Source: Rebecca billardiae RCC1528
Taxonomy: Eukaryota > Haptophyta
Length of the DNA stretch: 64,000 bases
Assembly: GCA_965240325.2 (NCBI GenBank)
Contig: OZ251229.1
Span: 2,480,001 to 2,544,000 of the forward strand
Direction of reading: 5' to 3'
The notes under the pieces are model-generated. The model was given only the letters and a program-made list of their open reading frames with translations, did not search any database and was not told the origin of the DNA. A program made the translations under genes and the position numbers. Numbering within the stretch: the stretch's first letter is position 1; every line of letters begins with the position of its first letter. This document shows, piece by piece, positions 9,378 through 20,042 of this stretch.

Positions 9378-12300
9378 CGCGGCGAAGGCAGCGGCGGCGG
9401 CGGCGGCGGCGAAGGCGCCGAGCCGGGCGAGGACGGCGGCGCCCGCGGCGCGCGCGGCTTCGTGGTCACGGACACGGCGCGGCTCGGCTCGCTCGGCACG
9501 CTCACGCTCGCCGCAGCCGGCTCCCGCCTCGTGCACCCGACGCACGTCATGCCGCCGGGCGCGGGCGCGCGTGCCGCGCTCCGCGCCGCGGCCGCGTCGA
9601 CGCTCGTGCTGGACGACGGCTCGTCGGCGCACTCGCCCGCGCCGCTGCTGCTGCCGGACGGCTCGGTGCTCGGCGCGCCGGGCGGCGCGCGCGCGCGCGA
9701 GGGCGGCGCGCGCGTCGGCCGCGTGCGCGCGGGCGACGCCGTCCGCGGCGAGGGCCCCCTCCTCCACCTCTTCGACGTCGCGAGCGCCTACGGCGTGAGC
9801 GGGCCTGCGTGGCGCGTGCACGGCGGGCACGTGCGCGGCGTGGACGGCGCCGGCACGCCCGTGCCGTCGGCGATGCGGCTGGAGGCGGCGGCGGCGCGCC
9901 CGGCTGCGCCGGCGCTCGCGTGCGAGCGCGAGTCCGACGTGCGCATCGCCTCCGTGCACGCCGGCCGCTTCTTCCTCACGCCGCAGCCGCGCGGCGCGGG
10001 CGGCGCGGGCGGCTCGGCCGCGGTGTGCGGCCCTGCGTGCGCGCGCGGCGCGTGCGCGCCGGGCGGCGCGCGCGCGCCGTGCGAGGGCTGGCGCGCGGAG
10101 TACGCGCCGGAGCGCTACACGCCCGCGGAGACGTGCGCGTGCGCGCCTGACGCGTGCACGGGGCTCTGCGCGGCGTACCCGCTCTCCGAGCTGCAGCGCC
10201 AGGCCGCCAAGCTCGGCGCGGGCCTGCGCGCGCTCCGGCCGCAGCTGCTGCTGCTGCAGGGTGTTGAGAACGATCGGACGGCGGAGGCGGCGGCGGCGCT
10301 CGGCGCGGAGCTGGGCGGGCTGGGCAGCTTCGCGCTCGCGCGGCCGCGGCCGGTGCTCGCGGACGCCGACGCCCCCACCGGCGCGGCGCACGCCTCGCGC
10401 GTCGCCCTGCTGTACGACAACTCGACGCTCGAGCTGCTCGGGAGTCCTGCGGTGCTTGAGGACGGTTGGGCTCGCGGGGCGAGCGGCGAGGGCGCGGCGC
10501 GGCTCGGCTGCGACGGGCTCGGCGGCGAGGAGGGCGGCGCGGCACGCAGCGTGTTCACCGCGTCGCAGCCCGTGCTCGCCGCCACCTTCGCCGCGCGCGC
10601 CACCGGCGAGCGCCTCACCGTCGCGAGCCTGGAGCTGGCCGGGCGCGCGCCGTCGGCCGAGCTGCGCGACGGCTGCTCGTGCCAGCCGGAGGAGGGCGCG
10701 CGCGGCGGCTCGGACGACGACGACGGGGCGGGCGGCGCGGCGGCGGGGCTCGGCGCGAACGGCACGCGCGGCGCGGGCGGCGCGGGCGACCCGCCGCCGT
10801 GCGCGCTGCGCGGCGCGCCGTGCGCCGAGTGCGACGCCGGCGACGGCCAGGGCGCGTGGGCGGGCGCGCGCGCGGCCGCGGTGCGCGCGCTCCTCGCGTG
10901 GCTGGAGTCGGAGCCGACCGGCGCGCGCGCCGCGCGCGTGCTGCTCGCGGGCGAGTGGGGCGCGCACGCCTTCGAGCCGCCGCTCGGGCTCGCGCAGGCC
11001 GCGGGCTTCGAGCGCCTCGAGCCCGAGCCCGCGCTCGACCCGCTCCGCCACTCGAGCTCCGAGCGCGGGCTGTGGGGCGCGACGATTCACGCGCTCGGCT
11101 CGCGCGCGCTCGCCGACGCGGTGGGCGGCCGCGTCGCGCGCTGGCACTGCAACGCGGACGAGCCGGCGGCGCTGCGGTACGGCATGTCGGGCAAGGCGTC
11201 GGGCGCGCTGCCCGACGCCGCCGCCTCCTGGTGGGCCGCGCCGCACTTCGCCACGGACGCCGACCTCCTCCTCCCGGAGACGCCCGCCGAGGGCGCGCCG
11301 CGCGCCGCGGTCGCGTTCTCACAGTGGGCCTCGCTCTACGACGAGTCGGCGTACGCGTTCGCGCCGACGGACCCGCTGGTGCTGTGCGCCGACCTGGGCG
11401 TGTCCGACGCGCCGCGCGCGCCGCCCGCGCCGCCGCCCGGCCCGCCGCCCGGCCCGCCGCCCACGCCGCCGCCGGGCGCGCCGCCCGCGCCGCCGCCGCC
11501 GCCGACCGAGATCGCCGCGCCGCCGTCCATCAACGCGCGCGCGCCGGGCGAGCTCGCGGTGGTCGCGCTCAACTCGGGGGCGGAGGCGTCGGCCGTGGTG
11601 CTGCTCGCGCTCGCGGACATCGGCGCGAACACCACCTACTTCCTCACCGACAACGGGTACAGGCTGCCCGGCGCGTGGCGCACCGGCGAGGGCGTGGCCG
11701 AGTGGACGCCCGACGCGGCCGCGCGCGCCGGCACCGTGCACCTCGTGCCGCTCGCAGACTCGGGCGTGCATCTCTCGGCGGAGGGCGACGAGCTGTATGT
11801 GTACCGCGGCGCGGCCGAGCGCCCCGCGTTCGTCTTCGCCGTGCGCACGCGCGCCGACGCCTTCGACGCGGGCGCGACCGACACGCACACGGGCGCGCTG
11901 CCGCCCACGCTCGAGCTGGGGAGCACCGCGCTCGCGCTCGGCGCGGGCGCGTGCTGCGGCGCGTACGACGCGGCGGCGCACGGGCTCGAGGGCACGCCGG
12001 CGCAGCTGCTCGCGCGCATCGCGAACGCGTCGCTCTGGACCACCGCCGACGCGCCGCTCAACCTCACCGACGCGCTGCGCGCGCGGTACACCGTGCACGG
12101 CGCGCGCCGCGCCAAGAACGTGACGCTGACCGCCGTGGCGTGCGGCGGCCTGCTCACGCTCACGGCGGCGGGCGTGTTCGTCGCGCGCACGCTGCGCCGG
12201 CGGCGCGTGCGCGGCAAGCTCCTGCGCCAGCCGCGCCGGCGCACGCGCTCGACGCGGCGCATGCTCGACGACAGCTCGTCCGTCCAGGAGTCGGACGACG

Positions 12301-12458
12301 ACGACCACCAGCATCATCAGCACCCGGCGCGCGGCGTCAACGGCCACTCGAGCATCGAGATGGTGCCCGTCGGCGAGCGCGCGGGCGCGCCCGAGGCGGA
12401 GCGCGCGGCGAGCACGCTGCCAGACGAGCGGCAGATGCTGCGCCGCGGCAGCTGCTGA
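6860..12458 (+). CDS. giant membrane-anchored secreted nuclease-like protein (EndI plus degenerate ExeM-type EEP)
   Basis: Two exons, 6860-7170 and 7307-12458, give 1820 residues. The intron joins codons to restore DREHSWPRS, the endonuclease I (EndA/NucM) active-site motif. A signal peptide (residues 1-26) precedes the endonuclease I domain (about 30-230, also SDLHALFP and ARGNKPY). Two copies of a beta-rich domain follow (about 306-488 and 1515-1695, both with a GELAV-----NSG opening and a NTTY/NATY-LTD core), the first after a Pro-rich linker. Between them lie an OB-fold-like stretch (about 540-635), two poly-Gly runs and an ExeM/NucH-type endonuclease/exonuclease/phosphatase domain (about 1058-1445, with HCNADEPAALRYG). 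Its catalytic residues look lost: LQGVEN for LQEVEN, AGEWG for GDFN, ATDAD for SDHDP. One transmembrane helix (about 1708-1730) and a short cytosolic tail close the protein. A role in degrading external DNA is inferred. The domain set recalls marine bacterial nucleases, so transfer is possible. Confidence 0.85.
9074..9135. repeat. (GGC)n tract coding poly-glycine
   Basis: About 20 GGC codons in a row lie inside the nuclease-like gene, giving an uninterrupted Gly run between the OB-like segment and the next folded stretch. Length polymorphism or assembly error is likely here. Confidence 0.85.
9308..9375. repeat. second (GGC)n poly-glycine tract
   Basis: A second pure GGC run of about 22 codons sits 170 bp downstream of the first, followed by further Gly/Glu-rich sequence to about 9420. 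It is in frame and probably forms a flexible linker. Confidence 0.85.
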
Positions 12459-12701
12459 CGGGCTAGGCCTCCGAGCGACCGGCTTGCTGACAGCGCAGAC
12501 GCCAGCCATCGTGCCGCGCGTTCCTTGCTCGTCCGGATTTGAACTTGCCGGCTGCCCGCCGCGCGCTCGCGAGCGCCGCTGCAGTCGGTTATCGAAGCCG
12601 TCACCTGCCGCGGTAGCAGTCAGCAGGGCGGCGACGCACAAGCAGCCGCTCCCTGCGCTCGCCCCGCTGCGCGCGGCGAGAGACCAGGGCCGCGTCGCAC
12701 C

Positions 12702-13727
12702 ATGTCGATCGAGCAGCGGTACACGTTCTTCACGCAGTGGTATGACCCCACCGCCGCGCTCACCCGCGTGTACCAGCTCGTGTACTACACCGACAACACG
12801 ATCGAGATCTTCGACATGAAGAACCGGAGGACGTTCCTCAAGCGGATGAAGTACCCGGACCTGAGCCTGCGCGACCTGTTCGTGGGCAACACGGTGACGG
12901 TGTACGCGCGGCAGCTCAAGGTCACCGAGTACGGCGACCGCTTCACCGCCGAGCGCTTCGCCGAGTCGTCCGAGACGGCGCTCGCGCTCGTGAAGCGCGA
13001 CGCGATGGTCGACCTGCCCGCGCTGCTCAAGACGTTCGCCAAGGCGGGGCTGATCCTCGCCGAGATGCGGCTGTGCGAGGTGCCGGCCGCGTGCCCCGGC
13101 CGCCTCCCCGAGCACGCCGCCGGCGCCGTCGCCGTCCTCCTCAAGGCCGCCGACGCGATCCAGACGGTCGGCCAGATCGCGGCCGTCTCGGACGGCGCGT
13201 TCGTCGCGCTCGGCAGCGCGGAGGAGGTGGGCGCGGCGGCGGAGATGCTCTTCGGCGAGCGCGCCTCGGCGCTCGCCGCGCCCGCGTGCGAGGACTCCAC
13301 GCTGCTCCTCGTCCGCCCGCACGCCGTCAAGGCCAACCTGCTCGGCCAGGTGCTCGAGATGGCGGCGGCGGGCGGCTTTGTGCTGCGCACGCTCTCGACC
13401 TTCACCCTCTCGCGCGCCAACGCGGAGGAGTTCCTCGAGGTGTACAAGGGGGTGGTGCCGGAGTACCGCGAGTACGTCGACGAGCTCACCTCGGGCACGT
13501 GCTTCGCCGCCGAGGTGACCTACGCGCCCGACCCACCGCAGTCCGTGCCGCACCTGCGCGCGCTCGCCGGCGCGGCCGACCCGGAGGTCGCGCGGCTGCT
13601 GCACCCGCACTCGGTGCGCGGGCTGCTCGCGCCGAGCAAGGTGAAGAACGTGGTGCACTGCACCGACCTGCCCGAGGACGGGCCGCTCGAGGTCGAGTAC
13701 TTCTTCAACATCCTCGCTGGCGCGTGA
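12702..13727 (+). CDS. NME7: NME7-like nucleoside diphosphate kinase with DM10 domain
   Basis: The 341-residue single-exon protein opens with a DM10 domain (about 1-90; YTFFTQWYDPTAALTRVYQL, NRRTFLKRMKYPDL). A reduced first NDK domain follows (about 95-205, starting TALALVKRDAM) with no catalytic-His segment. A complete second NDK domain (about 215-341) begins LLLVRPHAV, where the family usually has Lys before Pro, and contains EEFLEVYKGVVPEY and NVVHCTDLPEDG with the phosphorylated-type His. This is the arrangement of NME7, a component of gamma-tubulin ring complexes and ciliary axonemes. The usual length is about 375, and the shortfall is in the first NDK domain. It begins 243 bp after the nuclease-like gene on the same strand. 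Its presence argues for a flagellated organism. Confidence 0.93.
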   Translation: MSIEQRYTFFTQWYDPTAALTRVYQLVYYTDNTIEIFDMKNRRTFLKRMKYPDLSLRDLFVGNTVTVYARQLKVTEYGDRFTAERFAESSETALALVKRDAMVDLPALLKTFAKAGLILAEMRLCEVPAACPGRLPEHAAGAVAVLLKAADAIQTVGQIAAVSDGAFVALGSAEEVGAAAEMLFGERASALAAPACEDSTLLLVRPHAVKANLLGQVLEMAAAGGFVLRTLSTFTLSRANAEEFLEVYKGVVPEYREYVDELTSGTCFAAEVTYAPDPPQSVPHLRALAGAADPEVARLLHPHSVRGLLAPSKVKNVVHCTDLPEDGPLEVEYFFNILAGA

Positions 13728-16286
13728 GCGCTCAGCGCAGTCAGCCGAACCGGCGCGCTGGGCACTGGCAATCATGCGCCCCGGACGGGTCACGAGCGAG
13801 CCTGGTGCCGGTGGCAGGCAACGAGTACGACTTCACCGTCACGACTGACGACAGTTGTGAGCTGAGCCCGCCTGCCGGCGGCGTGGCGGCCCTGGCCCTT
13901 GCGCAGCAGCATGCATCGCGGGCCGCCGCTGCCAGCGGATAAATACTATAAGCTTGAGCCATCAGGCCGTTCGGTATATAATAATATATCCGTATAACGG
14001 CCTGGCTATCTTATAGTATCTGACCGCTGACGGGACTCGGAGAGTCCGGGACTCGGTCCGAACCCCATTCCCCATCAATGAGACTGATGAGTCAACCCGT
14101 CAACCAGTCAGTCGGTACTGATTTATGACGATTCTACTCCCCTGGCTAGGGGGGCCAAACCGCCCATTTAAAAATGAAAAGCAAAGTCGCGTCGCATTTT
14201 CGCTCCGCCCTCGGCCTTTTAGGGTGGCGCGGAGCCTTTTTCTCGGACCTCGCTCGAAAATCGAGCTCCGACGCCTTCGGGCGCTCAGAGCTCGGTTCCG
14301 CTCCAGCACGAGCGGCCGGAGGCAGTGGACCGCCGCGCGCTCGCGACCTTTGAGACGCCGAGATGGTCTCGGGTGCGCGCGCGCGTGACGCTGGTGGGCG
14401 CTACTGACCCGTGCCTTTGCGCCACCAGCGGCTCACCACCCGCTTCTTGGCCACCTCGCGCCGTGCGCGGCGCGCGTCGGCCGGCTTGAATTGGTGCGCT
14501 GCGTACGCCCGCTACGCTACCGCACGGTGTGGCGCATGATCAACTCGGACCAATGAGATCGATGCTCGGACCAATCGTCCATGTATGTCTGTGAATGCCC
14601 AGCTCGCCTAACCTGCCCTACTGCGCCGGAATCGCCGTCAGCAGACCGGCGCGAGCTCGCGCACAGCACCTCCGCGGAGCTCGCAACTGTCATGTTCCGC
14701 TTGTAGGGCCCGTGTTTGCACCTGCCGTGGCACTTGCGATGGTCAGTACGTTGGGTATGGGTCACGTGTGCCCTCTGATGGCGTCTGGGCGCCTCCCATT
14801 CGCCTCTCAGGACGTCGCGGACGTGCTCGCAGGCAGCGGTTGGCTCATTCGACAGGTCCGACGTGCACTCGACCGTGCCTGCAAGCGCGCCCCTGTGACG
14901 CTCATGCCTGCAGAAGCAGATGCAGATGGGCCCTCATGCACCCTGGTGCGCCCAAGACCGGCGGGAGCGTCAGAGACCGTCTCAATCTTGACACCTTGCA
15001 CACGCCGGCGCTTGCCGTTGGGCTCCGCGCAGCCAGCCAGGAGCGCCGAACAACGCCGGATCAGCCTCTGTAGGCCGAATATCCGCCCCTAAGCCCAGAA
15101 ATAGCGCGGAACAGGGTAGTGCGTACCTATGTGGACCAATCCCATCCAGCCTGGTTTGGTGCAGACACGCCAGCCACCGCCTGGAGCAGACGTTTGCTGC
15201 CGAATCGCATGCTCGGCACTGTGCCGCACTGCGACGACGACAGATTTGACCTGCCTCGTAGGTCTCGGCCAGGGAGCGGTGACGGTTGGCTCGAGTGACT
15301 TTAAACCGTGACTATGACCGAGAGCACTCCCGGGCTGAGGACGTGGGGCCGGTGCTTTGGGTCTAATATGTCTGCAATACGCCGTACGCGTGGCCGTATA
15401 CACAGTCTGAAAACGTATCTCGCAGCTCGAGATCAGATGAGGCTGTATTCATCAGCATGGCGCCTATATACACAGTGGGTATGTAACGATCGGTGGCTTC
15501 TAGGAAACTACATATTTGACAGCCTGCCAGTACACAGCCTATATCGCATGTTGGGACCTGCTGCTGCTGGGGACTCAGAACGATCTCGCTGAGATGCTCT
15601 AACAAAGTGAGGTCGACATGGTCTATATGTCACATATAGGACGACCGTTACATGCCGTTTCCAATAAGTTCAGGCTCATTCTAATAAGTAAATATGCTAG
15701 CCGTTACGCCCTATATTCAGGGTATGTGCACCTGATTTTTTTACATGGCCGGCCCAGACCCCTCCAGAGGGCAAATGATCCAGCCCGAAATCAGCTCTAA
15801 ACACTCGCTAGGACCCGCGCTCGTGGCTGTCAGTAACGCTACAGTGCCACTTTGGCCCCCCTACCCCTGCCGCCGTCCGACTCCGCTCCTGCGATCTATT
15901 AAAAGTAGTATAAGTGCCGCACTTTATTTGTCTTTAAAGACTAAGTGACTCCGTCTCCGACGACGACGGCCCGCAGCCCCGGCGCTCCGAAGACCGAGAC
16001 GCTGGCTCCGCGCTGCCGCTGACGCTCCGGGAATTATGAGTCGGATCACTATATTGCTTGTAATAAAAAATAATTTCATTAATAATATTGTTGCTATTAT
16101 TCATTCACTGATAATTATGACACTGGCGGGCAATGCTGGCCGCGCCCGCGCCCGGCGGCGCCCGCGGGCCGCGGGCGCGGCGGCGGCGGGGGCCGGGCAC
16201 CGCGTTGGTCCGGGGCCCCGCAGAGCTGCGGGCTGATGCAACCTCGGGCACCTGCCGCTGCGACGATGGACAATGCCAGTATGGGG
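13728..16286. other. gene-poor intergenic region
   Basis: No open frame here has a recognisable domain. Visible structure: an imperfect AT-rich hairpin at about 13965-14004 (AGGCCGTT ... AACGGCCT) soon after NME7; a GC-skewed stretch at 14160-14330 with several CTCGGACCTCGCT-like words that may be repeat-derived; mixed-composition sequence around 15300-15700, unlike the coding regions; and AT-rich sequence at 16030-16120. Confidence 0.4.
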
Positions 16287-16998
16287 TTAGAGCCCCATCA
16301 CAACGGCTGCAGAGATCAGTGTGGGCCGCGCCGGCCTTCCCGCGGAAGGCTGCTTGCGCGCGCGGAGCCGCGCCGCCGGGTCGGCCGCATCGTGCCCGAA
16401 CAGATGCCCAAGGTCTGCGCTGCGCGCACCAGCTGCTTCTGGGGCGGGGCGCATGGCAATGTGTGGCAGCCTGCGAGGCATCACGCGCGAAGGTCTGCGG
16501 GGCGCGCCGCCGCGAAGAACGCCGAGCGTGTGCTCTAGCTCCTCGCGCTGCGCTCGAGATCGAGCGAGGTTGTGCTCCAGCTCATGGATGCGGTCGTAGT
16601 TTGCATCGAGCCTATTGGGTGTTGCGCACAGGGCGGAAAGGGCTTGATGAGAGGCGGTCGTGGCGCACGCGGACGCGTACGCGCGAATGCGTCACACGAA
16701 AGCTGGCGCACCTGGACCTCATCAAAGGTCGTGCGCGCTCCGCGTCCAGCCTCGCATCCTGCTCGCGATTCGACTTGGCTTGCGTGGGTGGTGCTGCCAC
16801 CACGATTGGAGGGAGGGGCGAGGGGGCGCCGACTGGTGGCGGTGGGGGCACCAACAGCGTCGCCTGCTCAGGCTGCTCAGCCCAGTGTGCGCGTCGCCCC
16901 TCAGTCGCCCGCCTTCTCGGCGGCGGTTGGCGTCCAGCGCCGAGCCTCGCCTGGGCCGTGGAGGCCGCCATGTCCACCGTTGCGGTTGAAAGCGTCAT
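16287..16998 (-). CDS. small predicted coiled-coil protein, two exons
   Basis: I propose exon 1 at 16998-16712 and exon 2 at 16611-16287, with a 100-bp intron starting GTGCGC and ending CAATAG. The join keeps frame and yields 203 residues. The N-terminal half is Pro-rich; the centre is a charged helical stretch running across the splice junction (NREQDARLDAERAR, then DRIHELEHNLARSRAQREEL), typical of coiled coil. The tail is Arg/Ala-rich. No known family is recognised. It is divergent from the RCC1-repeat gene at 17262, 263 bp between start codons. A donor 6 bp earlier (16717) is also in frame. Support is frame continuity, the splice sequence shared with other introns here, and heptad-like composition. 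Confidence 0.45.
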
Positions 16999-17261
16999 CG
17001 GCTCATCCGATGCGTTTCGTCGTCACAGTCCCCCACACTCGTTCGTCGTTACACGTCAGCGGCGAGCGCTTGCTCAGCAAGCGCTGGCTGCTGCCGAATC
17101 AGTCCGCGCTCGTTGGCTGCGACAAACCGTCATTTTCCGACAGTTTCTGGTGATGTCGATCCGGCGGCGGCGGCGACGATTGGTCGTCCTCATTTGAGCG
17201 CGCTTGCCGTGCAGCCGCCGCCGCCGTAGCACCTCCTCGCGCCGTCTCCGCGCCAATCCCG

Positions 17262-19118
17262 ATGCCCCCGGCACGCCTGATCTTCACCGTGCGCCGCGCG
17301 TTCGACGGCGACGACGGTACGCGCAAGTCCAAGGCCCTCCGCATCACGCTGCCCCAGTCGCCCAAGTGGGAGCAGGCGAGAGCGGCGCAGGTGCTCGACT
17401 TCATCCGCGAGCGACACGACGCGCTCGGTCTCGCGAGCCCGAGCACGCTGCACCTGAGGACGACGCGCGGGCCGATCGGCAACCACGAGCCGCTTCGTGT
17501 CCACGTGGCCGCAGGCGACGAGGTGGACATCCTCGACGGCGAAGCGCCGCCCACGCGCCGCTCGAACGTGTGGCTCTGGGGGTTAGGGCACACGCTGCAC
17601 CGCGTGCCGTCGCTCGCCGGCGCGGACGTGCGGAGCATCGCGCTGGGCAACTCGCACGCGGTGGTGCTGACGGGCGCCGGTCTCGTGCTCACGTGGGGCG
17701 GCAACGACTTCGGCCAGCTCGGCGACGGCACCGAGCGCGCGCGGCGCGCGCCCGCGCTCGTGGGCGCGCTCGCCTGCCAGCAGCTCAAGATCGTGTGCGC
17801 TGGCCCCAACATGACGGCGGCGGTGAGCACCGAGGGCGAGCTGTACACGTGGGGGCAGTACCAGCCGTCGAACCGGCCCACCCGCTTCGTGGACAGCTGG
17901 TGCAACGGCTTTGGCGCCACGCCGTGCGGCACGCGCGTGCTGCAGGTCGCGTGCGGCACCACGCACATGGGCGTGGTGGTGCTGGCGGCCGCGGACGGGC
18001 CGGCGGCCGCCGAGTCGGCGGCCGAGGAGGGCGCGCACGAGGTGTACCTGTGGGGGTACAACGAGCACGCGCAGTGCGGCCTCGGCGGCGTGCGCGAGCT
18101 CTTCGGCCTGCAGAAGCCCACGCACGCGCTCCAGCTGCCCGCGGAGCTCGGCCCGCCGGTCGCGCTCGCGTGCGGCGCCGCGCACTCCCTCGTCCTCACG
18201 CGCAGCGGCGCGCTCGTCGGCTGCGGCTCGAACGAGCACGGGCAGCTCGGGCTGCCGACGCGCACGACGCGCGTCGCGCCGACGCGCGTGCTGTGGGGCG
18301 ACGAGAGCGTCGCCGTCGCCGAGGTGCGCGCCGCGGGCCACGCCTCGCTCGTGCGCATGCGCGACGGGCGCGCGCTGCTGCTCGGGCAGTTGGAGGGGGG
18401 CGGCAGCTCGCTGCCCGGCGGCTCGCTGCCGCCGCAGGGGCCGGAGGGCGGCGGCGGCGGCGGCGAGGCGGGCGGCGGCGGCGGCGGTGCTGCCGCCGCC
18501 GACGCCGCCGACGACGGCGACGGCGTGCCCCAGCTCTCCTCCCCGCTCCTCGCCACGCGCGTGCCCGTCGGCGACGAGGTGCGGGCGATGGCGCTCAGCG
18601 CTGCGCACGCGCTGCTGCTCGACGGCGGCGGCGCGCACGGCGCGCCGCCGCCGGCGGCGCGCGCGCCGATGACGGGCTTCGGGTACAACCGGTACGCGCA
18701 GGCGAGCGCGACGCCGCTGCCCGCGGCGCCGGCGTTCCTCACGCCCGACGCCGCGGCGCGCATCGGCCACGACCACTTTGGCTGGGAGCACGTGCTCGCC
18801 ATCAGCTGCGGCGGCGGCCAGTCGGCCGTGCTGAGCGCGGAGCGCCACTCGCTGGCGGAGCTGTGTGAGGGCGTGCTGCTGCGCTGCCTCGGGCTCGACT
18901 CGTGCGCGACGCTGCTCGACGCGGCCGTGCGCACGCACTCGGCGCTGCTCGCGCGCGAGTGCGTCGCGTTCATCGAGCGGGTCGGCCGCGGCTGCGTCCT
19001 CGGCGCCAGCGTGCCGGCAGACGCCGACCTGGCGCACGCCGACGCGCGGCTCGTGCGGCTCATGGCGGAGGCGCGCGCGCTCTTCAGCGGAGCCGCCTCG
19101 GCCACGGGCTCGCAGTGA
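17262..19118 (+). CDS. RCC1-repeat (beta-propeller) protein with C-terminal BACK-like helices
   Basis: 618 residues, one exon. After about 100 N-terminal residues, RCC1-type blades run from about residue 103 to 530. Recognisable units include NVWLWGLGHT, VLTWGGNDFGQLGDG, ELYTWGQY, EVYLWGYNEHAQCGLGG and LVGCGSNEHGQLGLP, each followed by a conserved GxxHSLVLT-like strand. The last blades are interrupted by a Gly-rich insertion (about 375-420). The C-terminal 75 residues are helical (LLDAAVRTHSALLARECVAFI) and resemble the helices that follow BTB domains in RCBTB proteins, but no BTB domain is present. Such propellers act as scaffolds, as GTPase exchange factors or in cilia; which applies here cannot be told. 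The start at 17262 has good context and no in-frame ATG before it. Confidence 0.88.
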   Translation: MPPARLIFTVRRAFDGDDGTRKSKALRITLPQSPKWEQARAAQVLDFIRERHDALGLASPSTLHLRTTRGPIGNHEPLRVHVAAGDEVDILDGEAPPTRRSNVWLWGLGHTLHRVPSLAGADVRSIALGNSHAVVLTGAGLVLTWGGNDFGQLGDGTERARRAPALVGALACQQLKIVCAGPNMTAAVSTEGELYTWGQYQPSNRPTRFVDSWCNGFGATPCGTRVLQVACGTTHMGVVVLAAADGPAAAESAAEEGAHEVYLWGYNEHAQCGLGGVRELFGLQKPTHALQLPAELGPPVALACGAAHSLVLTRSGALVGCGSNEHGQLGLPTRTTRVAPTRVLWGDESVAVAEVRAAGHASLVRMRDGRALLLGQLEGGGSSLPGGSLPPQGPEGGGGGGEAGGGGGGAAAADAADDGDGVPQLSSPLLATRVPVGDEVRAMALSAAHALLLDGGGAHGAPPPAARAPMTGFGYNRYAQASATPLPAAPAFLTPDAAARIGHDHFGWEHVLAISCGGGQSAVLSAERHSLAELCEGVLLRCLGLDSCATLLDAAVRTHSALLARECVAFIERVGRGCVLGASVPADADLAHADARLVRLMAEARALFSGAASATGSQ

Positions 19119-20042
19119 CTTGCACCTGGGTGTCCCTCGCAGCGCGTCGCGCGATCGCACGGCGTTGTTGGGGCGCGACGAGGAGGATGGATGGGTTCGA
19201 TTCATCACGCGCAGCGGTGAAGGCGACCGTTCGGTGCAGCGCCGCATCGTCGTCAACGGTGGCAGCGCATGAATCCAGCATCATGACTGCGCTAGTGCTA
19301 CTAGTACTACGTCTACGGCTACGCGCGGTGATCGCGCGCGCGCGGACAGCGCCTGCGCCGGCGGCTGATGCCGTGACTGGCTAAGTGGCTTCGGACGCCG
19401 TGAGCTGCGCGGGCTGTCGTATAGCTTTATAATTAACTGGCTTAAGCAGCTTTAAAAATACTTATATATATTATTAATTACTTATTATATTATTAATAGT
19501 CAGTTCAGGGGCGTTCCCCGCATTGGTCATACGCCAATAAATTGAACCACCTTCCTAAATCCTATTGCAACGAGCTTCCTTCATTAATCATTTTGAACTA
19601 TAGTATGATCTAATCCGCTACTGAGTACTGATCTAACTGATCCGGTCCGTCCGGATTCACTCACTCCGTCTCCGAAGACAGATCACGATGACAGTCTTTA
19701 AATGATGACGAACTATACCGACGAAGGTGCTGATGAATATGATGAGTAGGATATAGGACTCTGCTGACTCCGTGTCGTAACGTGACTGCTCTGCTGAGCC
19801 TGACACTGTCACTGACAGTGACTGCCAGTGGAGGGCCGCCCCACGAGGACTCGGCGACTGTCGTCAATCAGGCGCAGGCCGGGCGAGCCGTGAGGGGCGC
19901 AGGTGGCCAGCATGTCACAAGACGCGATGAAGATTGTGGGCGCGCGCGGCGCTAGCCGCCAGGATGGCGCGTATTGCTCCCTTCGCCCGCCCCCCCCCCC
20001 ACCGCGCCGCATCCGAGTGCGCGGCGCCGGTGGCCAGCTCGG
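19119..20042. other. intergenic, partly AT-rich
   Basis: Convergent interval between the RCC1-repeat gene and the MORN gene. It holds an AT-rich block at about 19425-19500 and no coding region I can support; a run of C at about 19990-20000 lies near the MORN 3' end. Confidence 0.5.

Noticed and set aside
7383-11246. 1287-codon minus-strand open frame antisense to the nuclease-like gene
   Set aside because: Arg/Ala-rich mirror of the coding strand, with poly-Ala where the sense strand has poly-Gly; no recognisable domain.
14595-15092. 165-codon plus-strand open frame in the intergenic region
   Set aside because: No signal, domain or coding-like composition; overlapping frames are equally open.
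16133-17197. 354-codon plus-strand open frame
   Set aside because: No domain, abrupt composition, and the minus strand offers a better two-exon coiled-coil model in the same DNA.
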